In this document: piece by piece, positions 52,938 through 63,914 of the stretch
Layout: each line of letters opens with the position of its first letter
Position numbering within the stretch: the stretch's first letter is position 1
Source: Billgrantia campisalis
GTDB lineage: Bacteria; Pseudomonadota; Gammaproteobacteria; Pseudomonadales; Halomonadaceae
Direction: 5' to 3'
NCBI RefSeq assembly: GCF_022341425.1
Contig: NZ_JABFUC010000008.1
Span: 164,078 to 228,077, forward strand
DNA: 64,000 nt
Position numbers and translations under genes: made by a program
Notes under the pieces: generated by a model
Told to the model about the DNA's origin: nothing
Databases searched by the model: none
Seen by the model: the letters and a program-made list of their open reading frames with translations, nothing else

Positions 52938-54470
52938 ATGGCGGTCCCCTCTCGACTCCTGAATAGTACGCTGGTCATGACCTCACGGGTTTCGCGTCGC
53001 TGGCGCCCTCGCTCCCTGCTGCAGCTGGTGCTGCTGGCCTTTCTGGTGGTGATGCTGCCGCTGGGCGTGCTGATGTTCCAGGCCGCTCAGGCGCTCACGG
53101 AGCTGTCGCGCCTGGCCGATGTCAGCGCGCGTCAGGCGGTGGAGGAGACCCGCCGGGCCCGCACCCTCAGCGCCCTGGCGCTGGAGATGGAGCGCAGCGC
53201 CCGCCAGTATGCGGTGGTCGAGCAGGAGAGCCTGCTCGACATCTACGCCGAGCGCCACGCCGACTTCACCGCCCTGCTGGCCGAGCACCGCCGGCTGCTG
53301 CCCAACGACCCCGACGTCCTCGCGCTTGGCGAGCAGCTGGTGCTGCTGGGCCGGCTCGGCGAGCTGGAGGGCGAGGCGCTGCAGGTGTGGCTGTCGCTGT
53401 TCGGCCCCTTCGCCCAGCACACCGAGGCCATGCGCCAGGCCACCAATCGTCAGATCGACGCGCGTATCGAGACGATTCGCGAGCGCGCCGAGGCCGTGCA
53501 GACGCGGCTGTGGTGGCAGACCGGCGCGCTGGTCTCGGCGAGTCTTGCGCTGATGCTGCTGTTCAGCTGGCTGATCATCCGCCCGGTGCGCCAGCTGGAG
53601 CGTCGCATCCTGGGGATCGGCAGCGGCGTCGAGGGCCCCGAGACCCACGCTATCCAGGGCCCCAAGGAGCTGGTCAGGCTCAGCGAGCGGCTCGACTGGC
53701 TGTCGTCGCGGCTCGGCGAGCTGGAAGCCCAGAAACAGCAGTTCCTGCGCCATATGTCCCACGAGCTCAAGACCCCGCTCGCCAGCGTGCGTGAAGGCTC
53801 GGCGCTGCTTGCCGACGGCGTGGCCGGTGAGATGACCCCCCGCCAGCGCGAGATCCTGACGCTGATCGATGCCAGCGGCGGTGAGCTGCAACGGCTCATC
53901 GAGCAGCTGCTCGACTATAATCTTCTTCAGCACAACCGTCGGGTGAATCTCGAGCGGCTGGACCTGGCGACCCTGGTCAAGAGCACCCTGGCCAAGCACC
54001 GGCTGGCGCTGGAGCACAAGGGCATGCGGGTCACCGCCTTCGACGGTCCCGTGGCGTGGGTCGCCGATCGCACCGCCGTGGGGCGCATTCTCGACAATCT
54101 GGTGTCCAACGCCATCGCCTACGGCGAAGATGGCGGCACGCTGGAGATCCGTGTCCAGACCGGCCAGGATCGGCTGTGGCTGGACGTGGCCAACAGCGGC
54201 GAACCCATCGCCGAGGCGGACCGCGAGCGGCTCTTCGAGCCGTTCTACCAGGGGCGCACCCGGCGCAAGGGGCCGCTCAAGGGCTCCGGTATCGGCCTCT
54301 CGGTGGCCGCCGACTGCGCCCGGCTGCAGCAGGGCGAGCTGGCGCTGGTGGACGACCCGGCGCTGGCAGTGTGCTTCCGGCTCACCCTGCCGCGTCGGCC
54401 GGAGCCGCTCGGCGCCGTAGCCGACACCCCGGTGGCCGCCCGCGCACGCATCGACGCGAGGAATTCATGA
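52938..54470 (+). CDS. glrK: Sensor histidine kinase GlrK (QseE-like)
   Basis: A membrane sensor that phosphorylates GlrR. 510 residues (ATG 52938; ATG 52977 also possible). Span 1 about 28-50, a periplasmic helical domain (about 51-195), span 2 about 196-214, HAMP-like linker, then HisKA with His275 in RHMSHELKTPLAS and an HATPase domain with DNLVSNAIAYGED (N box), FEPFYQG and KGSGIGLSVA (G boxes). The order glrK-lipoprotein-glrR is the enterobacterial qseEGF/glrK-yfhG-glrR order. Confidence 0.92.
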   Translation: MAVPSRLLNSTLVMTSRVSRRWRPRSLLQLVLLAFLVVMLPLGVLMFQAAQALTELSRLADVSARQAVEETRRARTLSALALEMERSARQYAVVEQESLLDIYAERHADFTALLAEHRRLLPNDPDVLALGEQLVLLGRLGELEGEALQVWLSLFGPFAQHTEAMRQATNRQIDARIETIRERAEAVQTRLWWQTGALVSASLALMLLFSWLIIRPVRQLERRILGIGSGVEGPETHAIQGPKELVRLSERLDWLSSRLGELEAQKQQFLRHMSHELKTPLASVREGSALLADGVAGEMTPRQREILTLIDASGGELQRLIEQLLDYNLLQHNRRVNLERLDLATLVKSTLAKHRLALEHKGMRVTAFDGPVAWVADRTAVGRILDNLVSNAIAYGEDGGTLEIRVQTGQDRLWLDVANSGEPIAEADRERLFEPFYQGRTRRKGPLKGSGIGLSVAADCARLQQGELALVDDPALAVCFRLTLPRRPEPLGAVADTPVAARARIDARNS

Positions 54471-54471
54471 C

Positions 54472-55011
54472 ATGAGCTTTCGCCCTCTCTGCGCCTGCCT
54501 GACGGCGCTGTGGCTGGCGGGCTGTCAGTGGCTGCCGGAGCAGACGTTTTCACAGGCCGAGACGCCATCGCCGGCCAAGTCGCCGGTCTGTGCGGCCGAG
54601 CTGCCCGACTTTACCGACGACGCCTGCCTGCTGCCCGACTGGGTGGCCTTCGGTCTGGCCTCCCAGCGCGGCGACCGCGACTGGCGCAGCGCCATGCTGC
54701 AGCGCCTGGAAGGCAGCGAAGCCGAGCGCCGCCTGGCCCGCGCCGTGGCGCTTGGCTGGGGCAGCGAGCGCCAGTGGGATCAGGCCTCGGAGCTCTACAA
54801 GGCCGACCTGGACGCCGCGCCGGCCGAGCTGCAGCCGCTGCTGCGCTACTGGCTCAACGAGCTGGAAGGGCGGCGCGCCATGGCCGGGCGGCTGGCGCGT
54901 TCGGCCAACGAGCTGGCCGAGCTGGAGGCCGAGAACGCCGAGCTGGCCGAGAAGCTCGAGGCGCTGACCGCCATCGAGCGCAGTATCAACCTGAGACAGC
55001 AGTCGCCCTGA
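54472..55011 (+). CDS. qseG: QseG/YfhG-like outer-membrane lipoprotein
   Basis: 179 residues with a type II signal: hydrophobic stretch and lipobox LAGC (Cys18, in CLTALWLAGCQWLP). The mature part contains an Ala/Leu-rich helical region and ends in a coiled coil (NELAELEAENAELAEKLEAL). It lies between glrK and glrR, the position of YfhG/QseG, which links the kinase to envelope state in enterobacteria. Assigned by context and architecture more than by direct sequence match. Confidence 0.78.
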   Translation: MSFRPLCACLTALWLAGCQWLPEQTFSQAETPSPAKSPVCAAELPDFTDDACLLPDWVAFGLASQRGDRDWRSAMLQRLEGSEAERRLARAVALGWGSERQWDQASELYKADLDAAPAELQPLLRYWLNELEGRRAMAGRLARSANELAELEAENAELAEKLEALTAIERSINLRQQSP

Positions 55012-55033
55012 GCGACAGGGGAGAGACGACGTG

Positions 55034-56467
<1,434 letters not shown>

Positions 56468-56522
56468 ATGCGCTAGGAGCTCCAATTTCTTGGGTCTTCG
56501 CAGACTGGCGTGAACTTGCCCT

Positions 56523-56641
56523 GTGGGAGGGACGGTTCGACGCCTCGACTTCAGCTCCGGTTCGACGCTTCGACGAAGTAGCGCGCAGCGCTACCCATGG
56601 GGCGCCTGCGGCGCCTTCGCCCGGCAGAGCCGGCCTCCCAC
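56523..56641. repeat. REP-like intergenic repeat, copy 2
   Basis: 119 bp bounded by a perfect 8-bp inverted repeat GTGGGAGG (56523-56530) / CCTCCCAC (56634-56641). Its 36-bp core (56599-56634) is identical to 2857-2892. Inside are two near-copies of GGTTCGACGCCTCGAC (from 56534 and 56559). It lies between the convergent glrR and xseA ends. Confidence 0.75.
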
Positions 56642-56683
56642 GATAAAACCTGCCAAACATGTTCACGCTAAAGTGCAAAGAGC

Positions 56684-58027
56684 CTATTTCTTGAGGCGGC
56701 GCTTCACCTCCACCCTCAGGCGCCCCTCGCCGAGGCGGGCGCTAAGGGCCTGGCCGGGGTGGGTGTCCTGGGCGCGGCGCACCACCTGGCCCTGGTCGTC
56801 CTGCAGGATCGCATAGCCGCGCCCCAGCACCGCCAGCGGGCTCACCGCCTGCAGCTCCCGGGCGAGGCCGGCCAGCCGGTCGCGCTGCCGGGCCAGGGCG
56901 TGCTGTATGGCCTGGTCGAGCCGCGCCCGGGCCGCGTCCAGCCGCATGCCGGCCTGCTCCACTTCGCGCTGGGGCGGGCGCGCCGCCAGCCGCCGCTGCA
57001 GCTGGGCCAGGCGCTGTCGCTCGGCGGCCAGCCGCTGGCCCAGGGCACGGACCAGCCGGGCGTCGAGCTCGGCGAGGGTGTGGCGCTGGCGGCTCAGCAC
57101 CTCGCCGGGGTGGCGCAGCCGGGCGCGCAGGTGGTCCAGGCGCTGGGCCTCGCGGTCGAGCCGCCCCTGGACGGCGCGCTGCAGCCGCCCCTCCAGCGCC
57201 GCCAGGCGCTGGGTCAGGTCGCGCCGGTCGGGCACCAGCTGCTCCGCCGCGGCGGAGGGGGTGGGGGCGCGCCGGTCGGCGGCCAAGTCTGCCAGGGTGG
57301 TGTCGACCTCGTGGCCCACCGCCGACATCACCGGCAGTCGAGAGTGGAAGATCGCCCGGGCCAGGTGCTCGTCGTTGAAGGCCCAGAGGTCCTCCAGGCT
57401 GCCGCCGCCGCGGGTGATCAGCACCGCGTCGCGGCGCGGGTCCAGCGCCGACTGGCGGTTGAGCAGGCCCAGCGCGGCGATCAGCCCCGGCGCTGCCTCG
57501 CGCCCCTGCACCGGCACCGGAATCAGGGTGACATCGACCAGCGGCCAGCGCGCCGCCAGCACCGCCAGCACGTCGCGGATCGCCGCCCCGGTGGCGGAGC
57601 TCAGCACCAGCAGGTGGCGCGGCGGGTAGGGCAGGGGGCGGGCGTTGGCGAACACGCCCTCTGCGGCCAGGCGCCGCTTGAGCCGCTCCAGGGCGGCCAG
57701 CAGCTCGCCTTCGCCTGCCGCCTGCAACGCCTCGACGATCAGCTGGTAGTCGCCGCGGGGCTCGAACAGCGACACCCGCCCGCGTACCTTGACCCGGTCG
57801 CCGTCGCGCATCGGCGCGGCCACGAAGCGGGCCCGGGTGCGAAACAGCGCGCAGCGCAGTTGGGCCGAGGCGTCCTTGAGGGTGAAGTAGACGTGCCCCG
57901 AGGCCGGCCGCGACACCCCGGAGAGCTCGCCTTCCACCCACACCTCGCCGATATCGCGCTCCAGCGCCTGGCGGGCCAGCCGGTTCAGGTCGCTGACGGA
58001 GAGGGTGGGGTCGGTCGAAGGGGGCAT
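56684..58027 (-). CDS. xseA: Exodeoxyribonuclease VII large subunit XseA
   Basis: It degrades single-stranded DNA with XseB. 447 residues from ATG 58027 ([19 protein letters not shown]); the longer upstream frame overlaps the guaB leader. OB-fold [37 protein letters not shown], catalytic core [38 protein letters not shown] and [28 protein letters not shown], long coiled coil, then the C-terminal [12 protein letters not shown]. xseB is not adjacent. Divergent from guaB. Confidence 0.97.
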   Translation of the reverse strand: MPPSTDPTLSVSDLNRLARQALERDIGEVWVEGELSGVSRPASGHVYFTLKDASAQLRCALFRTRARFVAAPMRDGDRVKVRGRVSLFEPRGDYQLIVEALQAAGEGELLAALERLKRRLAAEGVFANARPLPYPPRHLLVLSSATGAAIRDVLAVLAARWPLVDVTLIPVPVQGREAAPGLIAALGLLNRQSALDPRRDAVLITRGGGSLEDLWAFNDEHLARAIFHSRLPVMSAVGHEVDTTLADLAADRRAPTPSAAAEQLVPDRRDLTQRLAALEGRLQRAVQGRLDREAQRLDHLRARLRHPGEVLSRQRHTLAELDARLVRALGQRLAAERQRLAQLQRRLAARPPQREVEQAGMRLDAARARLDQAIQHALARQRDRLAGLARELQAVSPLAVLGRGYAILQDDQGQVVRRAQDTHPGQALSARLGEGRLRVEVKRRLKK

Positions 58028-58092
58028 GGCTGGGCTTCCGCGGCTGGGCGAGACCGCCAGGCTACCATGTCGGCCAGGCGCGCCCACCCCCG

Positions 58093-58121
58093 TGACGCCA
58101 CCCACCCTTGGCCGTTATAAT
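58093..58121 (+). promoter_or_regulatory. Putative guaBA promoter
   Basis: A perfect TATAAT (58116-58121) with TGACGC (58093-58098) 17 bp upstream; 55 bp before the guaB ATG. Confidence 0.6.
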
Positions 58122-58175
58122 GGGGGATTAACTTCGCGCCCCTCCCTCCCACCAGTTCACTGGGTGTTGCCGACT

Positions 58176-59645
58176 ATGCTACGTATGGCCCAAGAAGCTC
58201 TTACGTTCGATGACGTATTACTCGTGCCCGGCTACTCCGAGGTCCTGCCCAAGGACGTCAGCCTCAGAACCCGCCTGACCCGCGACCTCTACCTCAATAT
58301 CCCGCTCGTCTCCTCCGCCATGGATACCGTGACCGAAGCCCGCCTGGCCATCGCCATGGCCCAGGAAGGCGGCATCGGCATCATCCACAAGAACATGACC
58401 ATCGCCCAGCAGGCGGCGGAAGTGCGCAAGGTCAAGAAGCACGAGAGCGTGATCGTCAAGGACCCGGTCACCGTGGGGCCCAAGGCCAAGCTGGAAGATC
58501 TGCTGGCGATGGCCCAGGAGCACGGCTTCTCCGGCTTCCCGGTGGTGGAGGGTGAGACCCTGGTGGGCATCGTCACCGAGCGCGACATGCGCTTCCAGCC
58601 CAACCACGGCGACAGCGTCTCCGACATCATGACCTCCCGCGAGCGGTTGGTGACCGTGCCGGAAGGCACCCCGCTGGAGCAGATCAAGGCCAAGATGCAG
58701 GAGCACCGCATCGAGAAGATGCTGGTGGTGAACGATAGCTTCCACCTGCGCGGCCTGGTCACCTTCCAGGACATCGAGAAGGCGCGCACCTTCCCCCACG
58801 CCGCCAAGGACGGCGACGGCCGTCTGCTGGTCGGCGCTGCGGTGGGCACCGGCCCCGAGACGCCGGACCGGGTGGCGGCGCTGGCCGAGGCCGGCGTGGA
58901 TGCGATCATCGTCGACACCGCCCACGGCCACTCCCGCGGCGTGATCGACCGGGTCGCCTGGGTCAAGGAGCACTTCCCCCAGGTGCAGGTGATCGGCGGC
59001 AACATCGCCACCGCCGAGGCGGCCCGCGCGCTGGCCGAAGCCGGCGCCGACGCGGTGAAGGTGGGCATCGGCCCGGGCTCGATCTGCACCACCCGCGTCG
59101 TCGCCGGCGTTGGCGTGCCGCAGATCAGCGCAGTCTCCAACGTCGCCGAGGCGCTCAAGGCCTACGATATCCCGCTGATCGCCGACGGCGGCGTGCGCTT
59201 CTCCGGCGACCTGGCCAAGGCCGTGGCCGCCGGTGCCAGCACGGTGATGGTGGGCGGCCTGCTGGCCGGCACCGAGGAGGCCCCCGGCGAGATCGAGCTC
59301 TACCAGGGCCGCACCTACAAGGCCTACCGCGGCATGGGCTCCATGGGCGCCATGGCCCAGAGCCAGGGCTCCTCCGACCGCTACTTCCAGGACAAGGACG
59401 CCGGCGCCGAGAAGCTGGTGCCGGAAGGCATCGAGGGCCGCGTGCCCTACAAGGGCGTGATGAGCGCCATCGTCCACCAGCTGATGGGCGGGCTGCGCGC
59501 CTCCATGGGCTACACCGGCTGCACCGACATCCAGGAGATGCGGACCAAGCCGCAGTTCGTGCAGATCACCGGGGCCGGCTTCGCCGAATCCCACGTGCAC
59601 GACGTGCAGATCACCAAGGAAGCGCCGAACTATCGGGCGGGATAA
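58176..59645 (+). CDS. guaB: Inosine-5'-monophosphate dehydrogenase
   Basis: It oxidises IMP to XMP, the committed step to GMP. 489 residues from ATG 58176 ([25 protein letters not shown]), the same start and length as E. coli GuaB; the longer frame upstream runs over the promoter. TIM barrel split by a CBS pair (about 95-200). Catalytic Cys in [17 protein letters not shown] near residue 305, flap [12 protein letters not shown] near residue 385. Operon with guaA. Confidence 0.98.
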   Translation: MLRMAQEALTFDDVLLVPGYSEVLPKDVSLRTRLTRDLYLNIPLVSSAMDTVTEARLAIAMAQEGGIGIIHKNMTIAQQAAEVRKVKKHESVIVKDPVTVGPKAKLEDLLAMAQEHGFSGFPVVEGETLVGIVTERDMRFQPNHGDSVSDIMTSRERLVTVPEGTPLEQIKAKMQEHRIEKMLVVNDSFHLRGLVTFQDIEKARTFPHAAKDGDGRLLVGAAVGTGPETPDRVAALAEAGVDAIIVDTAHGHSRGVIDRVAWVKEHFPQVQVIGGNIATAEAARALAEAGADAVKVGIGPGSICTTRVVAGVGVPQISAVSNVAEALKAYDIPLIADGGVRFSGDLAKAVAAGASTVMVGGLLAGTEEAPGEIELYQGRTYKAYRGMGSMGAMAQSQGSSDRYFQDKDAGAEKLVPEGIEGRVPYKGVMSAIVHQLMGGLRASMGYTGCTDIQEMRTKPQFVQITGAGFAESHVHDVQITKEAPNYRAG

Positions 59646-59664
59646 CCGCTCGCTGAGTATCGAC

Positions 59665-59695
59665 CGCGGCGGGGCCAGGCTCCGCCGCGCGTTCT
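59665..59695 (+). terminator. Hairpin in the guaB-guaA gap
   Basis: An 8-bp stem CGCGGCGG (59665-59672) / CCGCCGCG (59682-59689) followed by CGTTCTTTC. It may attenuate rather than stop transcription into guaA, since no separate guaA promoter is obvious. Confidence 0.5.
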
Positions 59696-59750
59696 TTCAT
59701 ACGCCTTGCCCATGGCCCGCCGCCAAACGCTGCCAGTAAGAGACGCCCAG

Positions 59751-61328
59751 ATGACCGACATTCACGCCCACAAGATCCTGATCCTCGATTTTGGCTCCCA
59801 GTACACCCAGCTGATCGCCCGTCGCGTGCGCGAGATCGGGGTCTACTCCGAGATCCGCGCCTTCGATATCACCGAGGCCGAGATCCGCGAGTACCAGCCC
59901 AACGGCATCATCCTCGCCGGCGGCCCGGAGTCGGTCACCGAGCTCGGCTCGCCCCGGGCGCCGCAGTGCGTCTTCGAGCTGGGCCTGCCGGTGCTGGGCA
60001 TCTGCTACGGCATGCAGACCATGGCCGAGCAGCTCGGCGGCGCCGTGGAGGGCTCCAACAAGCGCGAGTTCGGCTACGCCCAGGTGCGTGTCGACGAGGA
60101 GACCGCGCTGTTCAAGGACATCAAGGACCACGTCGACCACGAGACGGGCCGCGGCCTGCTGGACGTGTGGATGAGCCACGGCGACAAGGTCGCCCGGGTG
60201 CCGGCGGAGTTCACCGTGACCGCCTCCACGCCGAGCTGCCCCATCGCCGCCATGGCCTGGGAGGAGAAGCGCTTCTACGGGGTGCAGTTCCACCCCGAGG
60301 TGACCCACACCCTGCAGGGCCAGCGCATCCTCGAGCACTTCGTGCTCGACATCTGCGGCGCCGAGCGCCTCTGGACCCCGGCCCAGATCATCGAGGATCA
60401 GATCGCCCGGGTGCGCGACCAGGTGGGCGACCGCCACGTGCTGCTGGGCCTCTCCGGCGGCGTCGACTCCTCGGTGGTGGCGGCCCTGCTGCACAAGGCC
60501 ATCGGCGACCAGCTGACCTGCGTGTTCGTCGACAACGGCCTGCTGCGCAAGAACGAGGGCGACCAGGTGATGGAGACCTTCGCGCGGCACATGGGCGTCA
60601 AGGTGATCCGCGTCGACGCCGAGGAACGCTTTCTCGGCAAGCTCGAGGGCGAGGCCGACCCCGAGGCCAAGCGCAAGATCATCGGCAACACCTTCATCGA
60701 CGTCTTCGACGAGGAAGCGAGCAAGATCGAGGGCGTCGACTTCCTGGCCCAGGGCACCATCTACCCCGACGTCATCGAATCCGCCGCCGCCAAGACCGGC
60801 AAGGCCCATGTGATCAAGTCCCACCACAACGTGGGCGGGCTGCCCGAGACCATGAAGCTCAAGCTGGTGGAGCCGCTGCGCGAGCTGTTCAAGGACGAGG
60901 TGCGCCGGCTCGGCGTCGAGCTCGGCCTGCCCTACGACATGGTCTACCGCCACCCCTTCCCGGGACCGGGCCTGGGCGTGCGTATCCTCGGCGAGGTGAA
61001 GAAGGAGTACGCCGACATCCTGCGCGAAGCCGACGCCATCTTCATCGAGGAGCTGCACAACGCCGACTGGTACCACAAGACCAGCCAGGCCTTCGCCGTC
61101 TTCCTGCCGGTCAAGTCCGTTGGCGTGGTCGGCGACGGCCGCCGCTACGAATGGGTCATTGCCCTGCGCGCCGTGGAGACCATCGACTTCATGACCGCAA
61201 GATGGGCCCACCTGCCGTATGAGCTGCTGGAGAAGGTCTCCAACCGCATCATCAACGAGCTCTCCGGCGTCTCCCGCGTCACCTACGACGTCAGCAGCAA
61301 GCCGCCGGCGACGATTGAGTGGGAGTGA
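59751..61328 (+). CDS. guaA: GMP synthase (glutamine-hydrolysing)
   Basis: It converts XMP to GMP with glutamine. 525 residues from ATG 59751, the same length as E. coli. Class I amidotransferase domain: GGPESVTE, nucleophile Cys in [16 protein letters not shown], His/Glu in [14 protein letters not shown]-pyrophosphatase loop [19 protein letters not shown] near residue 233 and C-terminal dimerisation domain ending [11 protein letters not shown]. The 3' end of guaA is a known integration target of genomic islands, and foreign-looking DNA follows it here. Confidence 0.98.
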   Translation: MTDIHAHKILILDFGSQYTQLIARRVREIGVYSEIRAFDITEAEIREYQPNGIILAGGPESVTELGSPRAPQCVFELGLPVLGICYGMQTMAEQLGGAVEGSNKREFGYAQVRVDEETALFKDIKDHVDHETGRGLLDVWMSHGDKVARVPAEFTVTASTPSCPIAAMAWEEKRFYGVQFHPEVTHTLQGQRILEHFVLDICGAERLWTPAQIIEDQIARVRDQVGDRHVLLGLSGGVDSSVVAALLHKAIGDQLTCVFVDNGLLRKNEGDQVMETFARHMGVKVIRVDAEERFLGKLEGEADPEAKRKIIGNTFIDVFDEEASKIEGVDFLAQGTIYPDVIESAAAKTGKAHVIKSHHNVGGLPETMKLKLVEPLRELFKDEVRRLGVELGLPYDMVYRHPFPGPGLGVRILGEVKKEYADILREADAIFIEELHNADWYHKTSQAFAVFLPVKSVGVVGDGRRYEWVIALRAVETIDFMTARWAHLPYELLEKVSNRIINELSGVSRVTYDVSSKPPATIEWE

Positions 61329-61380
61329 GGGGTAGAGGCATTGGCGAAACGCCTGGCGCGGCTGAGCTGAGTGGGATCAA

Positions 61381-61412
61381 GGGTCTACCAAAGGGTAGGC
61401 CCTTTTTCTTTG
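61381..61412 (+). terminator. Terminator after guaA
   Basis: A 9-bp stem GGGTCTACC / GGTAGGCCC (one T-G pair) around AAAG, followed by TTTTTCTTT. Confidence 0.9.
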
Positions 61413-61586
61413 CAAATCGTTACAGGGTTTAGTTAACTCTGGTTAAGGTTGCCGAGACGAACGCCGATAGGACAGGTAGTACAACGTAGACAAGGCTGTC
61501 GCAGGGAAAGGATGTCATCCCCGGGCGGTAGCGTGTAAAATATTAAACTACAGTGCTATTCAAGATCTAATATGGAAGCGGATGCT

Positions 61587-62060
61587 ATGCCAGACCATGT
61601 TGATTCTGAGTCGCGCTCGCGGATAATGGCGTTAGTAGGATCAAAGAACACTAAGCCGGAACTCGCGCTCAGGAGCTTTTTGCATTCTAAAGGTTATCGG
61701 TTTCGCCTTCACCGTAAGGATCTTCCTGGTACCCCTGATATGGTATTGCCCAAATACCAATTAGCGATTTTTGTACATGGATGTTATTGGCATAGGCATA
61801 CTGGCTGTGCATATGCCACTATGCCGAAGAGCCGTGTGGAATTTTGGAAGGAAAAATTCGTAAAAAATGCTCGGAGAGATTCGCTTCAGCAAGAACAGCT
61901 AATATTGGATAACTGGCGAGTCCTTGTTGTTTGGCAATGTGGTATGCGTCACTGCAAGGATAGCATGAATGATCTGATCGAAATCATCGAATCTGAGAAA
62001 GTTAGAAACGAATGGCCAATAAGGCCCCCTAAAATGCGAAATTTTTTTAATGAAAGCTAA
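61587..62060 (+). CDS. vsr: Very short patch repair endonuclease (Vsr-like)
   Basis: Vsr nicks next to T:G mismatches left by deamination of 5-methylcytosine; relatives also serve as restriction nucleases. 157 residues from ATG 61587 (GGAAG 8 bp upstream; ATG 61572 adds five residues), equal to E. coli Vsr. Motifs: SRIMALVGSKNTKPE, catalytic Asp in LPGTPDMVLP, zinc/active-site IFVHGCYWHRHTGC, EFWKEKFVKNARRD and WRVLVVWQC. Strikingly AT-rich compared with everything before it, a sign of horizontal transfer. 18 bp before the methyltransferase gene. Confidence 0.95.
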   Translation: MPDHVDSESRSRIMALVGSKNTKPELALRSFLHSKGYRFRLHRKDLPGTPDMVLPKYQLAIFVHGCYWHRHTGCAYATMPKSRVEFWKEKFVKNARRDSLQQEQLILDNWRVLVVWQCGMRHCKDSMNDLIEIIESEKVRNEWPIRPPKMRNFFNES

Positions 62061-62078
62061 TGGCTCGGTGCTGGGTTG

Positions 62079-63182
62079 ATGAGTGAGAGTGTAATAGATC
62101 TTTTCTGCGGGGTGGGTGGATTCTCGCTAGGGGCGGAACTAGCGGGCTTTAAAAGCAAGCTTTCTATAGACATCGACACAGATGTAACGTCAACATGGAA
62201 TAACAATTTTCCTAACTCTAATTTGCGGATCGGGGATGTCGCACAACTGGATAAAGGGTCATGTAAAACTATTTTTGATGGAGGAAGACCCTCTGGTGTA
62301 ATCGGTGGCCCACCTTGCCAAGGGTTCAGTAGGATCGGGAAAAGGAATAGTTTGGATCCAAGAAATTCTTTAGTAAGCGTATTCTTTGATAAAGTAGCGT
62401 TGATCAAGCCAAAGTTTTTCTTGATGGAGAATGTTGAAGGTCTCCTTGATGAGATAAATAAGGATGTGTTGGAAAGCTCTCTGTCAAAGATCCCAAGTTT
62501 TTATAAGGTGCTCCCACCGTTAAGAGTTAATTCAGCCAATCATGGAGCGCCTACAAATAGGAAGAGAATAATTTTACTGGGCTATGACCCAGACTATGTT
62601 GATGAAATAAATGAACAAGATATATGTGTTAAGCCAGGGGCGCCAGATGTGACTGTGCGAGATGCTATATATGACCTCCCAAGCCCTTTCCCGAGCATAA
62701 AAAATGGGAGCCCTTATGCTTGGAGTGAATATAAAAGATCAGCTCTTAGCGAATTTTCTCTGCGAATGCGAGCTGTCCCAAAAAATGGACTAGGTTGGGA
62801 TGTGGCAATTAGTGCTCTCAGAAATTGTAAAGTAAGCGGTGTAGCTTATACAAAACACACTGATGGGGTTGTTGAAAGATTTAAAGCTACGGAGCCTGGG
62901 AAAGTAGAGAAAATAAGTAGATATCCTAGGTTGAAGTGGGATGGAAAATGTCCAACCCTAAGAGCCGGTACAGGAAAGAGCAATGGCAGTTATCAAGCTA
63001 TGAGACCCATTCATCCCGAAGAGCCTAGAGTTATAACAATAAGAGAGGCTGCTAGGTTGCAGGGGTTTCCAGATTGGTTCTTGTTTCACCCAACTATCTG
63101 GCATAGCTTTAGGATGATAGGGAATAGCGTGTCACCAATTTTATCTCAATCTCTTATGCAATTTATTAGAAGTAAACTCTAG
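62079..63182 (+). CDS. DNA (cytosine-5-)-methyltransferase
   Basis: A Dcm-type enzyme that methylates C5 of cytosine. 367 residues from ATG 62079. Motif I VIDLFCGVGGFSLGAELAG; motif IV with catalytic Cys80 in GGPPCQGFSRIGKRNS; motif VI FLMENVEGLL; motif VIII NSANHGAPTNRKRIILLGYD (an Asn-Arg-Lys-Arg variant of the usual QxRxR); target-recognition region about 190-290; motifs IX-X REAARLQGFPDWF and RMIGNSVSPILSQSL. AT-rich, same codon use as vsr and the ATPase gene, so one transferred unit. Target sequence unknown. Confidence 0.96.
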   Translation: MSESVIDLFCGVGGFSLGAELAGFKSKLSIDIDTDVTSTWNNNFPNSNLRIGDVAQLDKGSCKTIFDGGRPSGVIGGPPCQGFSRIGKRNSLDPRNSLVSVFFDKVALIKPKFFLMENVEGLLDEINKDVLESSLSKIPSFYKVLPPLRVNSANHGAPTNRKRIILLGYDPDYVDEINEQDICVKPGAPDVTVRDAIYDLPSPFPSIKNGSPYAWSEYKRSALSEFSLRMRAVPKNGLGWDVAISALRNCKVSGVAYTKHTDGVVERFKATEPGKVEKISRYPRLKWDGKCPTLRAGTGKSNGSYQAMRPIHPEEPRVITIREAARLQGFPDWFLFHPTIWHSFRMIGNSVSPILSQSLMQFIRSKL

Positions 63183-63191
63183 AGGTGGCAT

Positions 63192-63914
63192 ATGGAACAA
63201 GATGACAAGATAGATGCAAGTCCAACAAAAAAATTCTTTGTAGATATGTTGACGAGAGACATAGATCTTTACGATGCAATACTAGACCTTTTAGATAACT
63301 GTGTCGACGGCGTTCATCGGGCAACAAAGGAACATCATGATACAGAGCGGCCTTATGATGGTTATTGGGCTGAAATACATATAAGCGATAAAAGCTTTAC
63401 CATTAAAGATAACTGTGGTGGCATTCCTCGCTCACTGGCTAAAGATTACGCCTTTAGGATGGGTAGACCCGACGGGCGTCTAGATAATGATGGGAGAACT
63501 GTAGGTATTTACGGCATTGGAATGAAACGTGCCATTTTTAAGATGGGGAGCAAGGCAACTGTTCGCACCAAGCATAATAACGATGAATACGAAGTCTCGA
63601 TATCGCCTGAATGGCTCAATAATGAAAAAAATTGGGACTTGAAGTTTGAAAGTGGTGGGGGTGCTCTGGAGGAGTCTGGCACCTGTATAGAAATTACTAA
63701 TCTACATCGTCAAATATCTGAAAAATTTTCTGATTCTGATGGCGTAAAAATCGATCTACACAAAGCCATTTCAACGCATTACACTTATATAATAAATAAA
63801 GGGTTGTCGATCCGGGTTTGTGGTGAGAGAGTCGAGCCGAAGCCGCTTACTGTTTTGGCTTCTGAATTTAAAAATTACTGTAAGCGGTCCATAAACCCCA
63901 TCTTATGCAGCTGA
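63192..63914 (+). pseudogene. GHKL ATPase (MORC/MutL/Hsp90-like), truncated by an insertion sequence
   Basis: Only the ATP-binding domain remains: about 229 native codons, then the frame enters the IS66-like end and stops at 63914. Bergerat-fold motifs: N box LYDAILDLLDNCVDG (Asn36), FTIKDNCGGIP (Asp73, then Gly-Gly), and the lid VGIYGIGMKRAIFKMG. This is the MORC-type ATPase found with cytosine methyltransferases and Vsr nucleases in restriction-like operons. Full members go on with an S5 fold and further domains, so this one is probably inactive unless the rest is expressed. Starts 9 bp after the methyltransferase, with AGAGGTGG before the ATG. Confidence 0.85.

Noticed and set aside
52537..52966. 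Small protein genes in the gap before glrK
   Set aside because: Several overlapping frames of about 100 codons are Arg/Pro-rich, lack ribosome-binding sites and cross the strong terminator.
61572..61586. ATG 61572 as vsr start
   Set aside because: It has a poorer ribosome-binding site than ATG 61587 and gives a longer N-terminus than the family; kept only as an alternative.
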